Below, one piece after another: positions 26,201 to 41,200 of a stretch of 64,000 nt of DNA. Source of the DNA: Acanthococcus lagerstroemiae (taxonomy: Eukaryota > Arthropoda > Insecta > Hemiptera > Eriococcidae); the NCBI GenBank assembly GCA_031841125.1, contig CM063110.1, positions 34,797,214-34,861,213 of the forward strand, read 5' to 3'. The translations under genes and the position numbers were made by a program. The notes under the pieces are model-generated. The model was not told the origin of the DNA and made no database searches. It saw nothing but the letters and a program-made list of their open reading frames with translations. Numbering within the stretch: position 1 is the first letter of the stretch; each line of letters opens with the position of its first letter.

Positions 26201-29200
26201 AATTCGATGAGAGCAGTGCACTGTTGGCCCCATCTAAGTGGATTGCGTAATGCATCGAGAAACATTATTACCTATGACATTTATATAGTAAAGAGTTGTT
26301 TTTATTATTTATTTTTTTGCGATTACATTACAGGGTACCAAATTATGGATCATTATGGAGTACCTCGGAGGCGGTTCAGCGTTAGATTTAATGAAAGCTG
26401 GAAATTTCGAAGAAATGCATATTGCTATTATTTTAAGAGAAGTGCTCAAAGGTCTCGATTATCTACACAGTGAAAGAAAACTACACAGGGATATAAAAGG
26501 TAATTCGGAAATGATTTTATTATGTATAATGTTCGTTCGACTTCATTAGAGGATCATGAGCTCGTCAGGCTTCTCGAATCCATATAGGGGGAAAAAACGA
26601 AATGTGGATCACGTTTTTTTAAGTCGGCTAGAACTAGGAAGACAATGATGCAGAGTTCATCCAGTGGGTTATATATGTTGATTGTATTGTATAATGAAAC
26701 ATATATGAGTTTCAAGCATATCCAACTCGAACAGGATGTTTCCTGAATTTTTGAAATGAGTGTTGAATATCCACTTTTGAGTACCCGTACTCAAATATGG
26801 ATACTCAATAATAAGATGTAAAAATTACCGCACACCATACCTAATACCCTTTTACATGTATCAAGATGCATCGCAACTATTGAAACTGGAGATGATTATT
26901 ATTTTTAATTTTTTGTAAAATTATATGATTTGCTCCAAATGTGGATCGATCCACTTTTGGGTCATGCTTCCAAATCAATATAAAATTGTGTAGAAAAACT
27001 TTTCATTTTACCGATATAATAGGTAAAAGGGGACAAAAATAATGTAACTTCAGGTGAGGTACTAAGTCAAAAAAGTTGTAGCAGAGCTTCATTCTTGATC
27101 AATGTAATTTCTTAATGACATAGCAATAGTACCCAAAAGCGGATCAACTTTTTTTCATGATATAAATTCAAAATCGAATCGAAGTCGGTACAGGCCTGTA
27201 GCCAGCCATCTGCGCTAGGGGGTGCTGACTGTTTACGGGCGGGGGGGCTTGAGGATACACATAGTATATAATGTGAAGATTTCTACGAGGCAGTAGTGTA
27301 GTCAAAGGGGGGAGGGGCGAAGGGGACGAATGTCTCCAAGGAACCCTGAAACTGAATGTAAAACATGCAAAATGAGCAATTCTTCGTCTTTAAAAAACGT
27401 TTTTTCGAAAAATGTTCGCTCGAGCAGTAATTTTACCTCCATTTTTATATAATAGTCCTTTAATATCGGCGATTTTTTAAAAAAACCTCAATTTTCAACT
27501 CTTTCTCCCTTGAAAATCCCCTCCCCCCCAAGGGAAAATTCAAGCTACGCCACTGATTAAATTTGGTTTTCAAATTCATAATCAAAACTGGTGATTCAAC
27601 TTACCGACAACCCACTGAAAAAAAAAATTGAATATATTACGTAAAAAAAGATTAACACTTTTACAACGATCAAATTTTCGAATTTTTGGAAGTAAATAAA
27701 TTATATTTCTGTGGACTTATCAAGTTATCGGGTCTCAAACAGCCATTCAGGCATTTAGCCATCGATATTCAATGTGAACTGGATCGCGAGCTTTCCACTG
27801 TGTTAGTGAATTGTAATGTGATAGAAGAAAAAGGGCTGTGTGTCTAAAACTGCTGGTTGGAGGTGTTGGCCCCGGAACTGCGAGCCAGCCGATAACCGAT
27901 GGCTTTTAGCCGTTAGCCAGACATTTTCCCAAATATTCTGACTTAGCAAATAGACGAATACTCAATGGTAGATAGCGATTAGCGAAGCCAATAGCCGATT
28001 CTTTTCGGCTGTTTTTTTAAAAATGTATTTTGTTTCCTTTTTTTCCTGTGCCGATTTCTACATCCAGTTTTGTGTTATCATTCTTTGTTGTTTCGTCTCT
28101 AAGTGTCGCCATTTTCTCGTTCTTTCCTTGTCTCAATTCTTTTTCTACAAGCGCCCTCTGTCATTATCGTTGACAACATTTCATTTCACAAATAACAATC
28201 GCCCGTCCCTACCCCTAGGACAAAGTGAATTAGCTCATAGCCGTTAGTTTTTAGCCATTAGCTGTTATCGGCTGAGACGTTAGCTTTTGAGCTCGCTCGA
28301 AGCTTTATATTTTAAGGTCATGTAGCTTCAGTCGATAGTTGAGTGTTTTTAATTGGCTTGCAGTCCCTGGGTTGGATACTCGAGCCGTTTTCTTGTGACA
28401 CGTTACATGTAAAGAATGACAAACATACGATTCATTTATCTTTCAAGTTTCGAAGCAAAATCAGTGTTGCCAAATTTATAAACATCAAGATGTAGTGGAA
28501 AGAAAAGTTTTGAACAAAACTAGCGAGAAAAATATAAGGAACTCGTTATTTTTATTCACAAAATTTTGCTAGGGGGTCTCCGGCAACTAGCACCCCTTTG
28601 GCTAGGGGCCTGAGTCGGTAATCAAACACTTGAAATAACATAATTCATGGAAAATCTGATCGGGTATACTAATACAACGCAAAAAATATCAAAAATAAAA
28701 TATTTTAACTGTCCACTTTCATATTGTCTACAAACTAACAAAATTACAAGAAAATTATGAAATGAACTATTACTATTCTCCCTTAGATAAACCTAAAGAC
28801 ATAAAACATATTACAATCACAAAATTTGCAAATACTTACCGAAATAATGAATTTTTAGCAAACGCCTAAGATTTGGCACACGTAAAAAACACGTTTTCTG
28901 ATAACACAAAAGAAATAATTTTTTCCGGCATTTCAGTAGAGAAGAATGTCAAGGTAAGTACTATTCTAGGTTGTAGAAGAGTAGTGAAATTTTCATGACG
29001 TCATGTATTTGCGTCACGCTACACGACTATTGATCCTCTTTCAGGTACTGATCCACATTTGGGACTTTACCTTATTTAAGCTTTAGATTAACGATGGCGT
29101 ACATTAGCCCACTCTCCGGCTCTATGCAGGAGTGTGAAGCGGACAGCCAAAGCTGTATACCAAATGTCTGGAGCCAAGAGCGTTGAGCCTACGATGGTCA

Positions 29201-32200
29201 ATCTTGAACAAGATTTCAGAAAAGTGTGTCAACATACATCTCCTCCCTTCCCTCTTTTGAAGACATGGGTTCTCACAATATAGAAATAAAATTTAGGTTT
29301 TTAGCTATAGAAAGGAATAGTACTCATTACTGGGAGTGAAAGAAACCTAAATTGGTAGTACAACTGTTGATGAAAATTTTTAGTAACGCTGACCAGTACA
29401 ATAACTGACCGCCTGTGTCGATTGCAGCCTCCCATTCATTTTAGTAAATATTTTCTTCTCTGTTAAACGAACCAGTATGATTTTGATAGAAAGTAGACTC
29501 GGTGTTTGGCTGCAAACTGTGGAAAATTTGGCCGAATCTAGACGTAGGTATTTTAGAAATCCCGAGTTTCAGATTTGAAATTTAAAAAAAGAGATGAAAT
29601 TTTGAACCACAAAATATGATTTTGGCATCCTTTGCAACAAGGCCTAGCACATCTTTAGATTCTCACGGCAGAAGGAGCAAAATGTTATTGATATAAATGT
29701 ATTTCAAAAGCAGCCATTTTCGAAACATATTGAAAACTGGAAACCGGATGTATATTTATTTTGCCAAACGGTCTCGCAAACACCCACTGAAATCTTTTCT
29801 GCCAGTTTGGTTAAATCAAAGAGATTAAGTAATGGCCACGGATGATCAATCTACGTATAATAACCCTCGTGTTATCATAGACCATGATCTTTTTGGTTTA
29901 TTAGGCCTTTTCTTATCGGAAGATCAAATTAAACATTTTCCGCATGACTCGAGTTCTGTTTCTCAAAATGAAGCAGAACGGTTTCAACTTTGACAGCTAA
30001 TACCGGAAGCATGGTCAGATATTTTGTGTTGCTAATTTTGAATAACATATATGGCAGATAAAAATTGAGTGTAGCCAACCCTGGGATGGCAATACAAAAT
30101 ACACCTTACGTTTCGCAACTGTTGTAAGTTGATGGATTTTCTAAACAAAGCTTGCTTGTAAATATTGTTGAAAATCGATTTTGTGAACGTATCATTGAAT
30201 TGATTCCGATGTTGGTATCGGTCACAAGTGTCGTCGTTCCACCATTTGACCTGTTTCCATTTTCGGTTATGTGGTGTGGGGGAAGAGATCTATCGAGAAA
30301 TTGAATAATTTCCCGCGAAACTTCGTTCTTACTAAAATTGGGCAAACAAATGTATACCTGCCCTACGGGCAAAATACCGCCGGGCGGAACGCGGGAGATA
30401 ATATGAGACCGATGAAACCGCGCGATTTTTCAACTTACCAGAAAACGCGCGATTTTCAACGTATCAAAAAACGCCAAGTAACCAAGCGTTCTTTATATGA
30501 GAGCGTTTATGTGACGTTTGTAAAACGCCTCTTTTCTAATGAATTTAAAAACGCTCCTTCCGATTGTTTCTTAAAAAAACGCCCTCACAAATAATTTTCA
30601 AAAGCGCTTCTTTTCAGTACTTTTTAAGAAAAAATAATTGAATTGAAATTAAATATGCAAAAATTATATTTAATATTAATAGGAAAACAAATTGGTAAAA
30701 AAAAAAAAAAAATAAATGAAAATAAGCATAGGAACACACATCGTTTCAAAAATGTAGGTAAACATTTTTCATAAACTAGTCAACCATAAAACAACTAAAA
30801 TGTCCATTACAACAATGATAAAAAATTTTAAGAATTGAAAACGACGAAGAAATAAACATTGTGCACTATAAATTTTAATACTTATACAGTGACGCATTCA
30901 TTTTTTTCTTCTTCTAATTTTAAACATAAGAAAACTGCAATAAATATTAAATGAAGAGTGGTAATGATAAAAAGAAATGTCAGGTGTATTTAATATACTA
31001 TAAATTGCGTGTATCAGTGTTCTGAATTGAAATTGGAAAGTATAAATGAATCTTTTAAAATTAGAATAGAAAAAAATACAGCAATACAGCGTCCTAATAT
31101 TACCAGTACGCTGCTCCAATGACGATTGACTTGACACCACTTCATGTTGTTCATCACTGTTTTCAAGGTTCTTTTTGGCGGCTGGAAAGAAAAGAATGAA
31201 TGAATGAACAATTTAAAAATTGTGTTGCACCTCCTGCTTCCTTTCTCTCTTCTAGCTTTTTCGCCCTGGTTATCGCATTCTGCCAGTATTTCAGCCAGTT
31301 GGCTACCTCTTGCTCCAAGCCAGAATGAAAGTTGTACTCAAACTGTAAGAAGACGATTGTGTCGCTTTGGCCGAAAATATAGTTCGCTTAGTATAAGTTG
31401 ACGCTCGTAGTTTCGTATCAAGTTGTCAGGTTTACTCAAACTAAAACGCTCCTGTTTTACCAGGTAGGCGCGTCACCCTGGTTAATTATATGCGGAAGGG
31501 TTAATTTAATTCACCTATACGCAAGCAATAACGTTGGTCGACTCCGAGCAGGAGCAAATTAAATGAGTTGGTTCATGAAAAAAGCAGTTCGCGAAATTAT
31601 TCCGAGCAAAAACCATCTGCTCACTGCTCTGTAATTCTGGTTCAAGTTTAACTGTGTACTACACAAGCTTCTGCCAGAAAGGTCCTCATTTGTAAAAGAA
31701 TTCAGTTGAATTTGAATAAATCGCAGGGTATAATAGAGTAATGCATGGTTCATACTATTAAGAAAGAGGAGTTTCCTGCTGTATCTGTCCTAAGACAGCT
31801 AGAACCGCGTGTATTTCAACGCACAGAATTCTGCATGTACATCATCAAATGGAAGGATCAGATTTATGATTGTTGAAAGAAAGAGGACAGCGTGGATATG
31901 AGTAACACTCAGGTTCTGTATTTCAACAAGCGATCGCAGTATTTCGTCTTCACAGATATCTAGCAACGTTATATTCACAGATTTCTTTTCAGGTCACTCA
32001 GTTTTTTCTTTTCCACAATACGTATTATGAATCAACGTTACACACTTTTATTTTGTTGATATACCGTTCAAAAACAAAAGGTTTTCGTTGGTGTACCTAG
32101 ATCAGCTACATAATCCGAGACCTCATGGTCAGTGATAATTATTCTCAATTACAAAAAGTCAAAAACCTTATTGCAAAATTTTTGGTGTTAAAAACGGTAT

Positions 32201-35200
32201 GAAACCCGACCATCTTAGTTAAATTTGTTCCATATGTTCAATTTCAGATTTCTTCTATCATAACACTCAGCGAAAAATGCACCGAACTACAAAGTACAAA
32301 CTTTTATAAGAAGTCTTAGTCAGGATACCCGTACAAACACAATATCTTCTTTCGTTCTTGGTACAAATCAGTTGTTCTATGTTCTATTCGTTATTCGTGA
32401 ATCAAGCAAGGAATAGTTGATCTCAAACCTGATCGCTGCGACACTTCTCTCTTTACTGATAAAGAACAATCCGGAGCAACATATTGGAGCAGTGAGCAGA
32501 TTAAAAACCCTAGTTCGCTATAAAAGAGCAAGCAGATGAGCGAGGAATTGCCATTCCTACACGCAATGACGATCAGGGTTGGAACCATTCATTCTAGGTA
32601 CTATATATAAACCAGATTTTGTTTCATGTTTCTATCTCATTTCTATGCCGAAGTATGTAATTTGAAACTCTTTTCACAAACGGCAGTTTCCTAGACTCCC
32701 ACTATTTCTATACCACTTCTATGTAACGAATTAACAGGACGAATCTGAATGTGGGAGATGTTGTTATTCAAAATATGCATACTGAAGATCCCTGAAACAC
32801 ACAAGTTCTTCAGCGTTGCAGGACAAAATACGAGTATCAACTTATACAGGGCGATATTATGTACGTGCTCTTAGAAATCAATTTTCTCTCTAATTCGTAC
32901 TCACTATAATGAATCGACATTGCAATCTAATATCGCACTTACTTACACATTTTAAAGATATTGTACGTATTATACATAGTTCTTACCGTGTTCGTTCTGA
33001 GAATCATCCTCCATATGGTTATTTAAATGATATGCATCACAGAATAATACATGGAAACTTAAATAAACCACGACTGTTGTTTTTCGTTTCACAATTTCAG
33101 CATTTCAGGCTACAAGTCACAGCCACACAGATAACCAGTAACGGTTTCACGTTATCAATAATTTAATCTGCGCGCGCAGATGTATGTGGAAAACGCCACG
33201 AAATTATAATAATTCGGGCGTTTTCGAACCTGTTCATATTCGCGCGTATAATACCATGAGCGCAAAACGTACGATTTCCTATGTATAACAATTACAGAAA
33301 ACGCTCTCTTTCTTAAAAAAGGGGCATTCTAGTGATATGAGAGAATACGCGCGCTGAACATTTCTTATGAATCTGCGCGTAAATTAAGAACTGATGAAAC
33401 GCCCGGCAAATTTTCCCATCTTTACTTCTCTAAAACGCCCATTTTCGTAACATGAAGAAATTCGCACGTTGAATGTTTTCAAAAAGCAATGGCTAATGCG
33501 CGCGTAAATAAAAAGTTGTTAAAACTGCCAGTAAAAATTTCAAGGTTCTAAGTGATTTTTTAGTTAAAACGCCCGTTTTTTTCAAAAACGCGCTCTTCGA
33601 AGGCGGAGTTTTGTCAGCAGGGTGCTTGTTTGTTATAATAAATTTCTCATTTACTCAATGAGAGTGGGACCGCTCAATCTGAAACACCCTGTATAGATCT
33701 AGATTTGTTTTGTCCAAAGCAGCAGCTTCTGAGCCTTCAACTTCGATTTATATGGTTAGTTTTTACATGCTCAGATGGAGGGGAAAAGGGTGTGAATTCT
33801 TAACTCTTGGGGAAGAAAGAGGGAGAAATATGCTGCATATGAGGAGTTATCTGTCAAAAGGGCCTCTGTGAGCAATGATGTTTTTGAGAAAAACAACTCA
33901 TCACAGTTTTCATGCTGAAATGCTTCTTTTAGACTGATTTAATTGAAAAAAATGTTATTACAAAAAGTATTCACTGTGATTGAATTGATAGAAATTATTA
34001 ATTAATTGTTTAGTTCATTCAGAAACAAACGCGGACGAATTAAGAAAGAAGGAAGATGACAGGCGCCCTTTTTAGAGCGATGGGAATATTAGTGTGGTGG
34101 GACGTATCGTGGTTTATCAGTAGCTGTTTTCCCATGATATAATATTGGTGAATTTTATGCATTTACTCTTCTCTTTTGCTAGTTACCATACATTAGTACA
34201 ACTTATGAAACAATACAATTCCTAACTTGCTGTATGATGAGTGTTATTTTCCATTCTTGTGATTGAAGCTAATGTAGTAGCGTAGATGTCTCTCCCTGCT
34301 CATAATGCAACCAAAATGTGTAATTTCTGAGGTGTATTATCGTGGATGGAGTTACTCTCTGTTCACTCTACTGTAATGTGTGCTTGGCTTCACTGACTTG
34401 ATAAGTTTGTACACATTCCAGCATAAAATCCATGTTAATACAATGCATTTGTAATAATTTATTGGCGCCAATTTCGCTGAATATCATATGTTGGTACATA
34501 GAGCGAGAGGGTTATCTGATAAAGTAAGACATGGAGAATTCGAAAATCAGCATATCCGCAAAAAGGGCCCCCGCTCAACAGGAGCACTTTTGACAGATAA
34601 CTCCTCATATTTAGTTGAGGCACCAAGATCGACAGCCCAAGCTTGATAGTGGAGGTAGATTGAGTTAGTTTTTTCCTTACATCAGAGGGGTAGAAGTGCG
34701 TGGTTCTTCGCAACTCATCATATGTATCCCAGAGGAAGATCGAAGGATCGAACAGAGGGCCGTGTCGTGTTCCTGGTGGTTATGGATTAGGATACCTTTT
34801 TCATTTTACTACAGCCATAATGAATGCATCTTCGGTATAGTGTTCAGTGATTTCAATTAAGTTTCCTTATAGAAAGCCTACAGGGCTTGTAATGAGACAA
34901 AACTCGATCTGGTGTGGGCAGTCAACGTATTGTATTCAGTTCGACAATACAAAAAAAAGAAAAAAAAGTCGAACTCGTCGTTGTAGGTATCGCAATTAAT
35001 TATGATACAGCCCAGCCCGGGCCCAAAAGCCAGCATCTCACCGGACAAAAACTGCGTAGACATTGCTGCTCGTGACGTTTATTTCATTTACGATCTTACC
35101 ATCTACTATAATTTTAAGTCGATTGTTTGGATTTAGGATATGCAAATTTTTAAATAACGAAGTAAAAAATCAATTTTTCAAGCCTACACGGGCTCACGGG

Positions 35201-38200
35201 CACGGGTTCGCCACTGCACCTGTGTACTGCTCGTTCCCACAAAATTTAATATACTACGTGCTGCGCGCATAACGGGTATAATACAATTTTCGTGCGCCAT
35301 ATACAACCTTTGTATAACGTATTTAAAAATATTATGTAAATATATCTGCGAACGTGTATGTCCGTACAGCCGCTAATGTGTTGCTCAGCGAGATGGGAGA
35401 TGTTAAACTGGCGGATTTTGGTGTTGCCGGACAGTTGACGAATACGACCAGTAAACGGAATACGTTCGTCGGTACCCCGTTCTGGATGGCACCCGAGGTT
35501 ATCAAGCAATCTGCTTACGATTCAAAGGTAAAAATTATTAAATTAGTTATAATTTTCGATAACTCGAATTGAGGACTCTGTAATCACACGATGAAGTCAA
35601 ATTGAGTTTAATAAGTGAGAAATAGGAAATGCAGCATTGTTGACGATGACCAGAAGTGTATTGGGAGCAGTGACGGGAGTTAGACGTTCGCCCCTTCTCC
35701 GGGTAATTAATTTCCACCCAAATATGTCTCCTCTTTCTGGGAAAGCGAGAATTTCAGGGCCCAAGTTCGCTCAGAAGAAATATGTCTCATTCTATTCCCG
35801 GCTCTGATTGGTAGGTTGAAGATGCGACCAGTCCTGCAGTCGAGAGAAACCCGTCTGACAAAATTTCTGTCGGCCGACAATAATGACACTGTCAGACCGT
35901 CAAATTTCTGACAAAGGAAGCATGCCCCGCCTACTTTGCCAGTATTTTGTTGGTTTAGAACCATTTTTGTGTCAGAAATTGCATCACAGCGTTCTGATTG
36001 GCTAAAGCAATTGTCATTTGTGTCGTTTTTAATGTCAGAATTGGCAGTTCTGACACTGTCGGATTTCTGTCGGCAATTGTCAGGCGGGAAATTCGTGCCC
36101 GGGTGGGAAAAAAAGTAAAGAGTATCTAGCTATCTACACTGCGTACAGATACATCGGTACATGAATATATCTTATGGCTATCGAATACGTTCCATAATAC
36201 AGGAGCGAATAATATCGCGAAGCAAGACTGGCGTAATAACGTCGTAAGGTAAAGGTATCAAATATCGCCCACCCAGGGGCGAAACTAGCAATTTTTTCTA
36301 GGGGGATGACAACTGAAAATATGCCGAATAAAATGAATTGAAAATGAATATTTTGCCGAGTGGCCAGTACACTTTACGATTTGCCGAGGGGGGTGTAACA
36401 CCCCCATCCCCCTTTGTTTCGCCCCTGCGCCCACCTTTTTTCAAACTCCAGAAAGTTGCCCTTGAAATTGAGACATTTCGAATATTGTACATTCAGTGTG
36501 TAGAGGCGGGAACCCTTAGTTTTAACTTCAGGAAGTTTTGAGTCGACATTTCAATTAGAGGGGAAGCAGTTGCATTAAAAAAAAAAAGACGTGCCAAAAT
36601 ACCCGTGTACTGTGAATACGCACATACTCTTCCACCCGCACATCAACACATTTGAATCATTGCTGCCAGGTGTCCGGATTTTCTAGTAAATCTCCGGATT
36701 TTTCAACCTTAGGCAAAAGTGTCCGAATTTCTGAATATGTCCGGAAATTTTGGGAAAAATCCGGATTTTTGTTGCTTTTCCTCGCTTTGTGGGGTAATTC
36801 AACTTCTGATTAGTTTGAAATATTATTCTGTGGCTGACTGCATTTTGACTGCACTAAAATGGACTAAAAAAAAGTATCTCTTTTTTTTTTTAACCTTAAT
36901 AATGATTCAGTTTTCCTTTCACCCAAAGCATCCTTTTTCAGAAACCAAGGTAGAAAACAAATCCACTGAAATTAGATTCGAATCAGAGTCCACGAATAAC
37001 TAATGACTATTTTTTAAATTTTATTCGAATATGATTCGAGAATGATTCAGGTTTGCTGTGATTCAAATCGGATTCGAATAAAATGGAGTGGACTTGTGGA
37101 TTCGAATACACGAACTGATCGGTTCTGGCATCCAAATAAACTTTTCCAGGGTCATCTTCCATTTCTTTCGGATCCGCCATTGTAATTAATTCAAAATTCA
37201 ATTAAAAGTTGAAAATAATCATATTTTTCCAGCGCTTTTTTGGTTATTCTCTTTTTCGTTTTCCCCCCGAAAATTATGGGCTTTCAGTGTGAGATTCACG
37301 AAGAGACAAAAAAAAAAAGTACAAATCCGACGAATCTACTAAAAAGACTCGAATAAATTTCACGAATCCTTATAACGTTTATTAGATCGAATTATTGATA
37401 CGAATCCATTCCTTATTTCTCAGCTCTGATTGAAATTCAATATAATGGAGGAAAATGCTCCTGGGCCATCGATTTATGCATGGTTCCAAAATGAAAATAA
37501 AATAGTAAACGAATTTTCAGTTTCCCAAATATAGAGATTCAATTTGATCTACAGTAATTTATTGTGTGAGATATTTGAGTGATTTTTAATAGGGCATTTC
37601 CTTCCTCTGTTAATTTAATTTTGGGTGCATTATTTGGTAAAACTAATAATAAAACTGAATTCTGGATGAAATTTCCTACGAGTATAAAAACATTAATCAC
37701 CTTTTATTCCTAATAGTTTTATCATTATTTTCTACTAAATTGAATTTTAAATGCATTTTTTTTTCCATTATTACTTTTTTTAGTAGTTGTAATGTATTTT
37801 TTTCAACTTATGAAACCCGGGACAATTAATTTCTTTAGAATAATTGGTAAAACTGAACATAGATTATCATTCTACACTTAATTCTATGCCAGAAAAGCTG
37901 AAAAAAAGATTTTTTATTTTTCCACCCGAAGCTCCCTTCCCTTTGGACGTCACATTTGTGTCCGGATTTTTCTGGATTTCTCTCTCTGGACTGTTTTCCA
38001 GATTTTGGGAAAATATAAATCTGACAGCACTGACTCGTATTCACAAATTTCCGATCTCTCGTGGAACCAGACTTTAGTAAATTCTTTCATAGTGGTATCG
38101 GATTCCTTCATCGTGGTTTTCATAATTCCTGTTGCCACGGTGATGGAAATGGGAAAAAATCTTCACAAAATTGATAAAGGTTCCCTGGATCTCTCGATTT

Positions 38201-41200
38201 TGACCATAGGATCACAATGGGACGTTTGGAATTTCTGTAGGTAAAATCGCTTGTTTCCAGCACTTTCTTAAATTAAGCGGCAATCCATTCAGAATTCTCA
38301 AAAAATCATATGTACACACCAACCGACTGGTAAAAATACTTCAGGTTGGCTATTCTACATTCAAAAATATTTGCTCTGTGTCTGTTTTCTGACTGGTTCA
38401 AATGTGACCTCAGTGCAAGAAAAAAAAACAAGGGACTCGATTTCAAATATGGCTGAACTGATTCTGATCGAGTCTGAAACACGTACTGCATTGCCAACTT
38501 TTTCACTGTACTCACAAAAACTATACACGCGCATCAGTTTATCCAAACATGCAGCGATAATATTTAAAAAAATATATATTTTGTAGTCCAGTTCACGATG
38601 AGGAACAGCTACGATAAAGGAATTTTCGAGCATTTAAATGGAATTTCCACAATAGGAGTGGGGGCACGGTACTTCAAATTAATAAAAAAGATACCATGAG
38701 TTATCCTTTGAGTCTATACAGTAATAGAGGACCCTATTGTTTATACACTGTCAGATATCTAGCTGGGATAAAAGTAACAAGATTTTGGTAGAATGATCCA
38801 TCCATGTATCAACAAAACGCACCTAGTACTATAATTGACCACCAGGTTGTGCAGTCAACAGAAGAAATATTGAGGTGAGCGATATTAGGAAACTAGGCGA
38901 TATTTGGTCCCCATACCCTAATCATGTCCTCGGCATTAGTCTGCCATTCTCAGCTCCCGTCAACATTCTTGGTGTCACTCCATCATGTCGGTCGGTAAAG
39001 CGTGAAATACAGTTTCCGTTGAAAGCCAGTCAATAGACATATCCACGTCAAACGTAAAGAGTATCTACAGTGCATGCAGATACATTGATATATGGATATG
39101 TCTTATGGCTATCAAACACATTCCACAATATAGAATAGCGAATCATTCATGCAGCAACAATTGTCGTAATAACGTCGTGATATCCGCGGCATTAGCCGGC
39201 CATTCTCGGCATCCATCGGCATTCTTCGTGTCGCTCCGTCATATCGGTCGGTAAAACGTGACATACCTACATTATTTTTTATTGAAGGCCAGCCAATAGA
39301 CTTATCCATGTCAAAAAAAAAATCCAGTCCAGTTCACATGTGCCTATTGGGAGAAGCCAATCCGTATGACTTCGCTCGTTGTGGTCACAGTTCAATTCGA
39401 CCAGTTCAACTTAATCCTACTCTGATTAAAAAAAAAAATTCTTTGGAAATTTCTATTAAATACTGAAGATGGCTAGAAGAAATAAAAATTTCCATGGAAA
39501 TGTGGACCACTGAACTGAATTTTGAACTGACTTGTAACCATGATGAAGAGCTAAATCATACAGATTGGCTTCACGCAATACGCATCCCTTGAACTGAACT
39601 GTGAACTGAACCGTGAACTGAACTGGAAATAAGAAGAGAAGAGAAAACAAGTAAGCTTGTTCCTCGTGGAGTGTCGGTAAAACAGCATAATGGAGGGAAA
39701 AAAATAAAATATCCATAAAAGAATTAATAAATAATTCGACCGGATCCGATCCTTATAAAATAAATTTTCGTGGAAATTTCTAATAAATACTGAAGATGAC
39801 TGGAAGAAATTAAAATTTCCATGGAAATTTGAACCACTGAACTGAATTGTGACCATGAAGAGCGAAATCATGTGGATAGGAGTGACGCTCAAACAGTCTG
39901 CATGTTGTTGACAGAAATTTCCATGGATATTTTTTTAAATTAGGGTATGATCAGGAGAAGTAACGCTCATAGAGTCAGGACCTGCGTTATGGAAATTTTT
40001 TCATTAGGGTATGATCAGGAGAAGTTTAGCGCTCAAAAAGTAACACGTTTTTCATGTATGTGCCAGAGCTCTCGATCAGCTGTTTTTTTTAATTTTTTTT
40101 TTTTTGTGAGGTTCTGAAGTAATACTCTAAAGTCGTGTATTTTGAAATTTTTCCGTTTATGTGCCAAAGTAAAGACGTGAAAATGTCAAAAAATCAGATA
40201 ATGGTAAGGGACCTGACCATAATTCTTGACTCTGAACTTACATACAAGAAATACGTTTCGCAGGTCATTGGGAAAGCCAAAAGAATGTTTGGCTATATTA
40301 TTCGGTATAGTCGCAATTTCCAGAATTTAGACATGTTGAAAATACTCTTTGCTCACTGATTAGATCGCACTTCGAATTTGCAGCTATTATATGGAATACG
40401 GTTAAAAAAGTAACCGTGAGAGCCATTGAAAATACTCAAAAGCGTTTTTTGAAATTCATGTAGCTTAAGACCTTTCAGCGCTATCCATTTAATATACCAT
40501 ACTTCTAACTGTAAGCAGGTTTCGAAATCCTTAGTGTATCCGAAGGAAGAAATATTGCATCATTGTAGTTCCTTTATGATCTTATTCACGGAAGGGTTAG
40601 CAGTCTCCCAATTTCAGGTAGAGTAGGTTTGAAAGGGTTCCGCAACACTATATGCGCATAGGATGGAAACATTCGCACTGAAACGTTCAAGGATAAGTCA
40701 TTCCTCTAATTCACTCCTAAACAACAGGCTCAGACTCTGTAATGAATCCAAAACACCATAGGTGATGTCGACGTCTTTTATTCTAAATGCATAGCATTTG
40801 ATCGCGAATCTCTCTTTTCTTCCTCCTCTTAAGGCCCGTAGCCTTGTGTGCTGAACGACGTTGTTGACGTGTAAATACGAGCCTGTGGAAAGTCTGGGTT
40901 CAGGAGGAAATCTCTTTTTTCCTCCTCCCCTCGTCAGGCCCACAGCTTTTTGTGCAGAACAAACACGTTGTTGAAGTGTTTGGAGAACAACACAAAACAT
41001 GCCCCCGTGTTAATGATAGAATGGTTTTGCAGAACCTATAACGTCATAGCTTAGCTCATGCATGTATTATCACATGTACGATGAACTTTATTTTCAGTGA
41101 GACCCAGTGATTTTATCTGAATAATCAGTAAACGAGATAACAGAAGTACACTTTTTGCGGGGAAAAAATCGAGTTCAAATTTCTTGGTTTTTTTCTCTCT

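Larger units (their letters stand above)
14770..26333 (+). other. GckIII intron 2 (11.6 kb), transposon-rich
   Basis: Bounded by GTAATT and ACAG. 14770-16450 has no element I can name, only three loose repeats of a TTCAAAATGGCC-like motif near 15505, 15580 and 15845. 16458-20452 holds four MITE or foldback elements listed separately. 20460-23040 looks like unique sequence, with a moderately CpG-rich stretch at 20860-21900. 23045-24540 holds a hairpin and a BEL/Pao scrap. 24550-26330 again looks unique and repeat-poor, relatively CpG-rich at 24800-25330. Confidence 0.9.
26500..35369 (+). other. GckIII intron 3 (8.9 kb)
   Basis: Bounded by GTAATT and ACAG. 26500-27190 shows nothing recognisable. 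27195-27555 has hAT-type ends. 27860-28310 carries scattered copies of a GCCGTTAGC/GATAACCGA motif in both orientations. 28310-30350 shows no gene; a weak inverted repeat lies near 29092-29205. 30358-33620 is a possible DNA element, and 33843-34606 is a short TIR element. 34615-35369 has nothing recognisable. Confidence 0.9.

Noticed and set aside
29092..29205. Weak inverted repeat suggesting a MITE
   Set aside because: Arms too diverged and interrupted to support as an element.
39551..39892. 113-codon minus-strand frame with FSSQFSS repeats
   Set aside because: Peptide repeats arise from the GTTCAGT DNA repeat; not coding.
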